24,126 bases of DNA. Origin: an uncultured Collinsella sp. Its GTDB lineage: Bacteria; Actinomycetota; Coriobacteriia; Coriobacteriales; Coriobacteriaceae. The position numbers and the translations under genes are program-made. The notes beneath the pieces were generated by a model. The model did no database searches. It had not been told where the DNA came from and was given only the letters and a program-made list of their open reading frames with translations. Location of the stretch: the NCBI GenBank assembly GCA_902470815.1, contig CABRHS010000020.1, forward strand, positions 1 to 24,126. Reading direction: 5' to 3'. Position 1 is the first letter of the stretch; each line of letters begins with the position of its first letter. Shown here in pieces: positions 6,910-13,232 of the stretch.

Positions 6910-7980
6910 ATGAGCGAATCGAACGAGCGTGCCGGCGAGCAGTTCGTCACGTACCTGCGCGACAAGTTGCCGCTGATCGAGGGGGCCCTGCGCAAGGCTG
7001 ATGCCACCGCCATGTGCCCCGCCTCCCAGTCGCCCGCTGGCGACCTCGAGCGGTACCTGTACGGCCCGCTCGCGCACTTCACCGCCGGCGGCGGCAAGCG
7101 TGTGCGCCCCGTGCTAGCCCTGCTGGGCGCAGAGGCCGTGGGCGGGGCCGCCGAACAGGCCCTCTCCTGCGGCGTCGCCATCGAGCTGTTCCAAAGCGCC
7201 GCCCTCATCCATGACGATATCGCAGACGCCAGCGAATTGCGCCGCGGCGAGCCGTGCCTGTACCGCACGGAGGGCCTGGGGCTCGCAATCAACGCCGGAG
7301 ACCTGGCGCTCACCCGGGTATTCGAGGTCGTCCTCGAGGACGAGGGGCTTCCCGCCGACCGTCGCCTGCGCGTGCTCGGCGAGCTCCTGCGCATGGAGCG
7401 CCATACGCTCGAGGGCCAGGCGCTCGACCTGGGCTGGGCTCGTGACTGCCGCTGGGATGTGACCAGCGACGACTACCTGTACATGATCGATGGCAAGACC
7501 GCCTGGTACACCGTGGCAAGCCCCCTGTACGCAGGTGCGCTCGCCGCCGGTGCCGACCCTAACGCGGCGCGCAGCCTCATCGAGATCGGCCTGCCCGCGG
7601 GACTCGCCTTCCAGCTGCAGGACGACCTCCTCAACCTGATGGGCGACGCCGACGCCCAGGGCAAGGACTTCCGCAGCGACATCACCGAGGGCAAGAGAAC
7701 GCTCGCCGTGGTATACGCGCTCGGCAACCTGGATACGGCACGGCGCGACGAGCTCGTCGACCTGCTCGAATCCGGCACGAGCGACGAGTCAAAACTCAGT
7801 CGCGCCGTCGAGCTCATCGAGATGGGCGGCGGCATCGAGCATTGCCGCGAGCTCGCGCAGGCCAAGACCGCCGAGGCGCAGGAACGCGCGCGCGAGCTCG
7901 CCGCATGCGGAGCCATCACCGCCGAGGCCGCTGACCTGCTCGTATCCATGGCGGATTTCTTCATCAACCGCCGCGCATAG
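6910..7980 (+). CDS. Polyprenyl (isoprenoid) diphosphate synthase
   Basis: This is a trans-prenyltransferase that condenses isopentenyl diphosphate onto allylic diphosphates, giving chains for quinones or lipid carriers. Of 356 residues, the family markers are GGGKRVRP, the first Asp-rich motif DDIAD (102-106) followed by RRGEPC, KTAWYT, and a second motif in QLQDDLLN (238-242). The last position of that second motif is Asn where many family members have Asp. Small residues and a Leu near the fifth position before the first motif fit a short-to-medium chain product, but length cannot be assigned reliably. ATG 6910 follows a GGTGGAAAGGG ribosome site. An in-frame GTG at 6829 would start inside the galE terminator. 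The gene is separated from galE by that terminator. Confidence 0.88.
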   Translation: MSESNERAGEQFVTYLRDKLPLIEGALRKADATAMCPASQSPAGDLERYLYGPLAHFTAGGGKRVRPVLALLGAEAVGGAAEQALSCGVAIELFQSAALIHDDIADASELRRGEPCLYRTEGLGLAINAGDLALTRVFEVVLEDEGLPADRRLRVLGELLRMERHTLEGQALDLGWARDCRWDVTSDDYLYMIDGKTAWYTVASPLYAGALAAGADPNAARSLIEIGLPAGLAFQLQDDLLNLMGDADAQGKDFRSDITEGKRTLAVVYALGNLDTARRDELVDLLESGTSDESKLSRAVELIEMGGGIEHCRELAQAKTAEAQERARELAACGAITAEAADLLVSMADFFINRRA

Positions 7981-8010
7981 CCCATCCGGCCCCGCCGCCG
8001 CGCACGACAG

Positions 8011-8096
8011 CGCAAAACCTCCCCCAAAAGCTACACTTTAAAATTCGTATCCTGCGGAAACGCTGAGAAGGTGTAGCTTTTGGGGGAGGTTTTGCG
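8011..8096. terminator. 26-bp perfect hairpin between convergent genes
   Basis: Bases 8011-8036 and 8071-8096 are perfect reverse complements (26 bp) enclosing a 34-nt loop. Each arm carries two AAAA/TTTT blocks separated by a CCTCCCCC/GGGGGAGG block. The element lies 30 bases past the polyprenyl synthase stop and 25 bases past the stop of the leftward VTT-domain gene. A bidirectional terminator role is likely. It lacks a clean U-tract outside the stem, except for a short TTT at 8097-8099. Confidence 0.65.
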
Positions 8097-8121
8097 TTTC
8101 AGACCGCCGTCAGGTACCTTC

Positions 8122-8871
8122 TCAGCAAGACCGGCGGCGCACACGACGATATAACAGGCCGCCCGCGGCCAGCAAAAGCACCGAGACGACCATGGTGCAC
8201 ACGGCGACGGGCCAGTTTCCGGATCCCACAGCTGAAGCTGCCATGGTCGAAGTAACGATCGAGGGAATGCGCCCGAAGGTCGCGATGAGCACCACCGGCC
8301 AGAACTTCATGTTCGTGAGGCCCGCGAAATACGTGAGGAAATCCTTGGGGGTACCCGGGATCAGAAACACTGCGAGCATCACGAGCTCGAGACACTTGGC
8401 GTTGTTGAGCCACGAGAACCTCTCAAGCAGCGAACGGTCGAAGAACAGGCCGACCAGGCGCCAACCCCAACGACGTGTGGCCCAATAGATGACCGACGTC
8501 GCAAATCCCGAGGCCACCAGGCACAATGCCGTACCTTCCCAGAAGCCGAACGCATAGCCGCTCGCCAACTCGATGGGCTCCCCGGGGAGGAATGCGAGGA
8601 AAATCTGCACGATGTTGATGCTCAGCATGGCGAGGCGGCTCATCACCGCGTTTTCAGCGACGAACCCCCGCACGGCGCGAGGGTCGGCGAGCCACGCCAA
8701 CATGCCCGGGAGATACTCCCAACACGCCACGCCGATGACGACCGCCGCGACCACGATGACCGCAACGACGCGCCGCCGCAGCGCCCTTCGCCTCGCGTCG
8801 ACGTGACGCGCCGTGCCACCGCAGGCGATTTGGCTTGAGACACCTTCAACTTCGGGCTGCATTCCCATCAT
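8122..8871 (-). CDS. TVP38/TMEM64 (DedA-like, VTT domain) membrane protein
   Basis: The 249-residue integral membrane protein belongs to the VTT/SNARE-associated superfamily. Members are thought to act in lipid scrambling or undecaprenyl-phosphate recycling and in membrane stress. A first helix lies at about 34-50. The conserved re-entrant loop PGEPIELASGYAFG starts at 96, and the second family motif PGTPKD is at 172-177. Three further hydrophobic segments follow, and the C-terminus is basic. ATG 8871 has a perfect AGGAGG 7 nt upstream. An upstream TTG would start before that ribosome site. The gene lies downstream of a two-component system and carries in its upstream region a direct-repeat box shared with that system's promoter (8919-8935). 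Substrate unknown. Confidence 0.85.
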   Translation of the reverse strand: MMGMQPEVEGVSSQIACGGTARHVDARRRALRRRVVAVIVVAAVVIGVACWEYLPGMLAWLADPRAVRGFVAENAVMSRLAMLSINIVQIFLAFLPGEPIELASGYAFGFWEGTALCLVASGFATSVIYWATRRWGWRLVGLFFDRSLLERFSWLNNAKCLELVMLAVFLIPGTPKDFLTYFAGLTNMKFWPVVLIATFGRIPSIVTSTMAASAVGSGNWPVAVCTMVVSVLLLAAGGLLYRRVRRRSC

Positions 8872-8918
8872 CGCGATCCCTCCTTGATTGCCGGACAAGG
8901 ACAGTTTCGCAACCGGGT

Positions 8919-8935
8919 GTCTATGTTTTGTCTAC
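8919..8935 (-). promoter_or_regulatory. Putative response-regulator box upstream of the VTT-domain gene
   Basis: The plus strand reads GTCTAT-GTTTT-GTCTAC, a direct repeat with an 11-bp period, 48-64 bases upstream of the start codon. The surrounding 19 bases match the box at 11575-11591 at 15 positions. OmpR/PhoB-type regulators commonly bind such 11-bp-spaced direct repeats, often overlapping the -35 region. Ten bases downstream in the direction of transcription lies GAAACT, a poor -10 that would suit an activated promoter. Confidence 0.55.
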
Positions 8936-9002
8936 CAGCGATGACAATTCAGTAAGTCTCACGACCAAATAAGCCCCTCTTAAGCATAACGTGACAAGGG
9001 GG

Positions 9003-10814
9003 TCACCCAATCGCATCGCCAATGCCGAAAGTCGCCGTCACGCATGCGCCGCCGGCATCGCGGTTCGAAAGCTCCAGCGCGCCGTCGTGCAGCCCGCACA
9101 GAACGCTCGACACGTTGAGGCCCAGGCCGAAGTGCTCGGCGGACTTGTTCTCGCTGAAGAACGGGTCGCACCCCCGGCGCAGGGCCTCGGGCGTAAAGCC
9201 GGGCCCGTCGTCGGCGACGCGGAGAACCAGCTTGTCCCCGCGAAGCGAAACGGCGAGCTCGACGACGCCATCAGCATGGACGCACGCGTTGCCCAAAAGA
9301 TTGTCGAGCACCTCCTCGACCAGGGGAAGGTCAATATAGGCGATGACGCCATCAGGTTCAGGCGCTCCCCCGGTCCCCGCCACGGCCCCTTCACCCAACG
9401 GGGCCTCGGCGGCGGGGGCTGCCTGCCCCCAAACAACCTCGACGCTCAGCTCGGCACCGCACCCACGCGCGGCGACCACCTCGCCCGCGTGCGCCTCCAG
9501 CTCATCCGCCAGCAGCCGCAGCGCCATCGGCTCGCGAGCAACGGGACGGTCCTCGAGCTTGCTGAGCCCTCCCATTGCCGTCGCATACCTCTCCAGACGG
9601 ACGACCTGGCCCGAAAGCGCATCCAACGCGTCGTCTTCGAGCCCGTCACCGCGTTGCAGGCGCAATTGAGCCATCTCGACGGTCCCCTTGAGCACGGTGA
9701 TGGGCGTGCGCAAATCGTGGGCGAACGCCGCGTTGAGGCGACGCCGCTCCTCGGCCGTGCGCCACAACTCGCGCTGCGCCCCGAGCAATGATGAGCGCAT
9801 GTCCTCGAGCGTCTCCGACAGACGCCCGAGCTCTTTGCCCCGAACCCGCTCAATCGAGAAATCCAAGTCCTGCCCCGCTATGCGCTCGGCGGCCCCGGCG
9901 AGCTCACTCAAGGGCCCGGCGATATGCACCCGATAGAAATGCCTGAACGTGAGCCATCCCAGACCGCCATATGCCAGCACGGGGCACAACCCCGTTGCAA
10001 AGGTGAGCAGCCATGTCATGATGCCGGCAGGACGTGTGGCCGTCGCATAGTACGCCGTGTTTGAAACGAGACTCTTCCCAAAAGTCGCCTCTAGATCGGC
10101 TCCGGTCATCTGGCCGAACAGGTTGACGCTCTGCACGCGACGCTCGCGACTCAACCTGTCATAGCGCGCAAGGTTCTCCGCGCTGATTCCCCGATTGTCC
10201 TCGAGCACCTCCTCTTGCGGATACCAATCGTTGTAGTTAAGGCCCCAGTCGTACAGCTGGATCTTGCCCTCTCGCAGCAAGTCAGTCGTCGCGTAGATCG
10301 TCCCGACCGTCTCTTCCGACCAATCATCTTCAAATCCGCCCACGGCGGCTTCCCCCCGCGCCCCCGTCGCTATGAACACCGCAAGCGCACCTGCATCGGG
10401 AAGATCGAGCTCGGCCGCCGGCAGCAGCCGATCGGATTCGGCGTCGTAAATGTACGGCCCCCCATCGACCATGCCGCGCCGCACCAGCCCGTTGCCGGCG
10501 TCGACCTCCAGCTCGTAGTAATAGCCGTTGTTCCATGTGGCGAAAATATCCGCACCCGCCAACGCCAACGCCGTGGCAACGACCAGATACGCGGCAAGGT
10601 ACACCGTGAACGTCATGCCGAGCGGGCGCGTGCGCCACCAAACCTGCAGGCGCTCGCGGCGGGGCAACCGCCTGAGGACCTCCCTCTCCCGCGCCCGCGC
10701 CGCACGACGCTCGGCGCGGCGAGCGCGCTTCTCCTTGTCAGACGCCCCGCCGGCAAGGCCGTCATCCCGCGCCGGCCCACCTTTACGGGCACGCCCCGTG
10801 CTCCACCCGATCAT
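9003..10814 (-). CDS. Membrane sensor histidine kinase
   Basis: The 603-residue sensor partners the response regulator encoded just upstream, with ATGA start/stop overlap at 10811-10814. A long basic cytoplasmic N-terminus (1-65) precedes helix one (about 68-88), a roughly 170-residue extracellular domain (89-262) and helix two (about 263-286). A HAMP linker (about 287-345) follows, then the HisKA domain with phospho-acceptor His366 in AFAHDLRTPI and a HATPase domain. That domain has N-box DNLLGNACVHA, G1 DDGPGF and G2 GLGLNV. The extracellular part holds no domain I recognise. It is rich in acidic and aromatic residues. The start chosen overlaps the regulator stop. A longer upstream frame exists but has no ribosome site. 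Confidence 0.93.
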   Translation of the reverse strand: MIGWSTGRARKGGPARDDGLAGGASDKEKRARRAERRAARAREREVLRRLPRRERLQVWWRTRPLGMTFTVYLAAYLVVATALALAGADIFATWNNGYYYELEVDAGNGLVRRGMVDGGPYIYDAESDRLLPAAELDLPDAGALAVFIATGARGEAAVGGFEDDWSEETVGTIYATTDLLREGKIQLYDWGLNYNDWYPQEEVLEDNRGISAENLARYDRLSRERRVQSVNLFGQMTGADLEATFGKSLVSNTAYYATATRPAGIMTWLLTFATGLCPVLAYGGLGWLTFRHFYRVHIAGPLSELAGAAERIAGQDLDFSIERVRGKELGRLSETLEDMRSSLLGAQRELWRTAEERRRLNAAFAHDLRTPITVLKGTVEMAQLRLQRGDGLEDDALDALSGQVVRLERYATAMGGLSKLEDRPVAREPMALRLLADELEAHAGEVVAARGCGAELSVEVVWGQAAPAAEAPLGEGAVAGTGGAPEPDGVIAYIDLPLVEEVLDNLLGNACVHADGVVELAVSLRGDKLVLRVADDGPGFTPEALRRGCDPFFSENKSAEHFGLGLNVSSVLCGLHDGALELSNRDAGGACVTATFGIGDAIG

Positions 10815-11518
10815 TTTGCCATCCACTTGTACCCGACACCCCACACGGTCGATATCGGGTCTTCGGAAACCCCCGCGGCGGCAAGCTTGTTGCGAATGCG
10901 CCGCACGTGCTCGCGAACCTGCGACGGGTCCCCCGCGGCATCCCAACCCCACACGCGCTCGTAAATCGAATCACGGTCGAACACCTGGCCAGGCCGCTTG
11001 CTCAACAGCGCGATGATATCGAATTCGATCTTGGTCACATCGACGCGCACCGATGGCGCCCCGGCCCCGCCATGAGCCTCGACCGTGCGCTGAGCGTAAT
11101 CGATCGTGAGGTCGCGGAAGAATCTCACCGCGTTCTTCTGCCCGCTCTCATGGGTGCGCCCCTCGCGCGCCATATGGGCCGCCACGCGCCTGCCCAGTAC
11201 CTCGAGGGAGAAGGGCTTCATCACGTAATCGTCGGCCCCCGCCGCGAACCCATCGAGCTGGTCCACGTCCTCAACGCGCGCGGTCAGAAAGATGATGGGG
11301 CAGCCCACGTGTTCGCGCACCCGACGGCACACCTCAAATCCGTCCATGCCGGGCATGTTCACGTCGAGCAGCATGATATCCGGAGCGGATCCCGATGAGG
11401 CCTCCCTCAGCGCCGTGGGGCCGTCGTTGGCGGTCGTGACCTCATACCCCTCCATGCGGAAGTACTCCGCAAGCATGTTCGCGATATCGGCCTCGTCATC
11501 GACCACCAACATGCGCAT
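10811..11518 (-). CDS. OmpR/PhoB-family response regulator
   Basis: The 235-residue regulator has a receiver domain (acidic pair Asp7-Asp8, phospho-acceptor Asp52 in LLDVNMPGMDG, FLTAR, and switch Lys in YVMKPFS). A C-terminal winged-helix DNA-binding domain follows (FDIIALLSKRPGQVFDRDSIYERVWG ... VREHVRRIRNKL ... TVWGVGYKW). It is co-transcribed with the histidine kinase. ATG 11518 puts the receiver at residue 2, usual for the family, with GGGGG about 7-12 nt upstream. ATG 11545 would add nine residues and has no clearly better ribosome site. A direct-repeat box lies 57-73 bases upstream and is repeated before the downstream VTT-domain gene, so autoregulation plus that gene as a target is inferred. 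Confidence 0.93.
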   Translation of the reverse strand: MRMLVVDDEADIANMLAEYFRMEGYEVTTANDGPTALREASSGSAPDIMLLDVNMPGMDGFEVCRRVREHVGCPIIFLTARVEDVDQLDGFAAGADDYVMKPFSLEVLGRRVAAHMAREGRTHESGQKNAVRFFRDLTIDYAQRTVEAHGGAGAPSVRVDVTKIEFDIIALLSKRPGQVFDRDSIYERVWGWDAAGDPSQVREHVRRIRNKLAAAGVSEDPISTVWGVGYKWMAK

Positions 11519-11574
11519 GACCCGACCCCCGTCTCCACTCGGCATCTTTGTCCCCGCTATTGTGCGCCAAATCT

Positions 11575-11591
11575 GTCTACGATTTGTCGAC
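11575..11591 (-). promoter_or_regulatory. Putative response-regulator box upstream of the two-component operon
   Basis: The plus strand reads GTCTAC-GATTT-GTCGAC, a direct repeat with an 11-bp period. On the minus strand it is followed, after 10 bases, by CACAAT as a possible -10. The same layout of box, 10-base gap and weak -10 occurs before the VTT-domain gene. The second half-site lies within the 10-bp palindrome TTGTCGACAA. Confidence 0.55.
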
Positions 11592-11612
11592 AAGATGCCG
11601 GGGCGCACGACC

Positions 11613-11633
11613 ATACGAGGGGTTACGTCGTAT
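11613..11633. promoter_or_regulatory. Inverted repeat overlapping the presumed NIF3-gene -10
   Basis: ATACGA (11613-11618) and TCGTAT (11628-11633) form a perfect 6-bp inverted repeat with a 9-base spacer. It overlaps TATCAT (11631-11636), the best -10 candidate for the rightward gene at 11661. No good -35 is visible. It may be an operator of unknown regulator. Confidence 0.3.
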
Positions 11634-11660
11634 CATTTTTCTGGAAGAAAGGGGGGCCAC

Positions 11661-12518
11661 ATGCTCATCAGCGAGGCAATTCATCGCATTGAAGCCTACT
11701 GCCACGACATCGATGCCTTCACGGGCAAGCCGATCGACCCCGCCACCACGCGCGACCAGGTCACCTATGGCGATGTCGATCAGGAATGCACGGGCATCGT
11801 CACCTGCATCTGGCCGACCGCTCAGATCATCCAGCGTGCCCGCGAACTTGGCGCCAACCTCATCGTCACCCACGAGGCGCTCTTCTGGAACCATGGCGAT
11901 CACCAGGATGCCGTGGCGGGAAACCGCACGTTCGAAGCGAAAAAGGATCTGCTCGACGCATGGGGCGGGGCCGTCTGGCGCTGCCATGACCGCATTCACG
12001 CGGGCGTCCCGCTCGCGGACGACGGCTCGATGACAGACGGGATCTTCTACGGCTTTGCCTGGAAGCTCGGCTGGCTCGAGCATCGCGCGGGCGACCTCTT
12101 CTCCAGCATGGACTACCTGATCCCGCCCATGCCCGCGCGGGACCTCGCGCATCTGCTCGTGGAAAGGCTCGGGCTGAACGGCACGCGCGTGGTGGGCGAC
12201 CTCGATGCGAGTGTGAGCCGCATCCGCATCCCCATGCACATCATGGGCGGCCCCGGCGACACCGCCACCGCGAACGCCACGGACGCCGAGGGCATCGACG
12301 CTCTGCTCGGCATGGAGATGATCGACTTCACCACCTGCCAGTACATCCGCGACGCCGCGATGCTCGGCCACGGCAAATGCGCCATCCAGATCGGCCACTT
12401 CAACCTTGAGGAACCGGGAATGGAGTACATGGCCACCTGGCTGCCCCACGCGCTGGGCGCCGCGGACATCCCGGTGTCGTTCATCCCCATGGGGGACACG
12501 TACCGGTACGTCCGGTAA
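11661..12518 (+). CDS. NIF3/DUF34-family dinuclear metal protein
   Basis: The 285-residue member of the widespread NIF3-like family is expected to bind two metal ions in a toroidal hexamer. No general biochemical function is agreed. Visible metal-site elements are THEALFW (His71), NHGDH (His78) and a C-terminal GHFNLEEPG in which His246 and Glu250 form the family H-x3-E pair. ATG 11661 follows AAGAAAGGGGGG. Upstream in-frame sequence overlaps the divergent regulator promoter and is not coding. The gene is followed by the nickel regulator NikR 105 bases on, a neighbour that may hint at metal handling, but this is speculative. Confidence 0.85.
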   Translation: MLISEAIHRIEAYCHDIDAFTGKPIDPATTRDQVTYGDVDQECTGIVTCIWPTAQIIQRARELGANLIVTHEALFWNHGDHQDAVAGNRTFEAKKDLLDAWGGAVWRCHDRIHAGVPLADDGSMTDGIFYGFAWKLGWLEHRAGDLFSSMDYLIPPMPARDLAHLLVERLGLNGTRVVGDLDASVSRIRIPMHIMGGPGDTATANATDAEGIDALLGMEMIDFTTCQYIRDAAMLGHGKCAIQIGHFNLEEPGMEYMATWLPHALGAADIPVSFIPMGDTYRYVR

Positions 12519-12566
12519 AATACCGCGCCGGACAGTCGCCCTGCGGTGCACGCCAAAAGAGTACAC

Positions 12567-12602
12567 TGGACCCGTTGCGGCTCGCTCGCCGCGACGGGTC
12601 CA
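12567..12602 (+). other. Stable hairpin in the nikR 5' region
   Basis: Bases 12567-12580 pair with 12589-12602 (14 bp with one T-G wobble) around CTCGCTCG. No T-run follows, so it is not a standard terminator. A 10-bp direct repeat CACGCCAAAA (12549-12558 and 12601-12610) flanks it, and the second copy runs into the nikR Shine-Dalgarno. TACACT (12562-12567) just before it could be a -10, which would place the hairpin at the very 5' end of the nikR message. Confidence 0.5.
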
Positions 12603-12623
12603 CGCCAAAAAAGGAGGGGCGCC

Positions 12624-13085
12624 ATGCACGAGGTGAGCACGACCATGGAAAAACCGGCCGCACGCGATCTCGCGCGCTTCTCCGTCACCGTCCCCGAGGA
12701 CCTGCTCGCCGCCTTCGACGAGCAGATATCCCGCCGGGGCGACATCGCCAATCGCTCGGAGGCGGTCAGGGACCTGATTCGCTCATCCCTCGCCCGCGAA
12801 TCCGCCCGCACCCCGGACGAACGGGTCATCGGGTCGCTCACCATGATTTACGATCACCACACGGGAGACCTCACGCGACGCCTGGACGAGGTGCAGCACG
12901 ACTACTCCGACGAGATCGTCTCGACCATGCATGTGCACCTCGATCATCACAACTGCCTCGAAATCCTCGCCCTCAAAGGCGCGGGGGCGCGCATCTACGA
13001 ACTCGCCGACAAGATCTTGGGCCTGCGCGGCGTCAAGCACGGGGAGCTCACCTGCGCTGCGACCACATCGAGCCTCGACCTGTAG
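12624..13085 (+). CDS. nikR: Nickel-responsive ribbon-helix-helix regulator
   Basis: NikR is a tetrameric repressor that uses Ni(II) to bind DNA and limit nickel uptake. The 153-residue product has an N-terminal ribbon-helix-helix (RFSVTVPEDLL, then RSEAVRDLIRSSL, about 17-57). A C-terminal ACT-like metal domain follows with DHHTGDL, QHDY and HVHLDHHNC. The four residues equivalent to the E. coli high-affinity site (His76, His87, His89, Cys95) are His92, His103, His105 and Cys111, all intact. ATG 12624 has AGGAGGGG just upstream. No nickel transporter, hydrogenase or urease gene is in the window, so its targets lie elsewhere. A hairpin with flanking repeats precedes it. Confidence 0.94.
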   Translation: MHEVSTTMEKPAARDLARFSVTVPEDLLAAFDEQISRRGDIANRSEAVRDLIRSSLARESARTPDERVIGSLTMIYDHHTGDLTRRLDEVQHDYSDEIVSTMHVHLDHHNCLEILALKGAGARIYELADKILGLRGVKHGELTCAATTSSLDL

Positions 13086-13136
13086 ACCGCCTGCCGACGC
13101 AACTCGACCACTCCCTCCGCAATCGCCGTCACGCCA

Positions 13137-13165
13137 TTGCTTTAGCGTGCAAAAGTGTCTATTAT
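13137..13165 (+). promoter_or_regulatory. Promoter of the FAD-dependent oxidoreductase gene
   Basis: TTGCTT (13137-13142) and TATTAT (13160-13165) are spaced 17 bases apart in the 147-bp gap after nikR. This gives a leader of about 60 bases before the start at 13233. Confidence 0.72.
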
Positions 13166-13232
13166 CGCCCACGGCGCTTCCTCCGGGACAGCAAGATTCG
13201 CCCGGACGCCGCTACCCATGAGGTGAACCACC

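Noticed and set aside
5734..7077. Long open frame antisense to galE
   Set aside because: galE on the other strand has complete catalytic motifs. The antisense frame has no ribosome site and no recognisable motif, and it crosses a terminator.
11613..11633. E. coli-type NikR operator
   Set aside because: The known site is GTATGA-N16-TCATAC. Both half-site sequence and spacing differ here.
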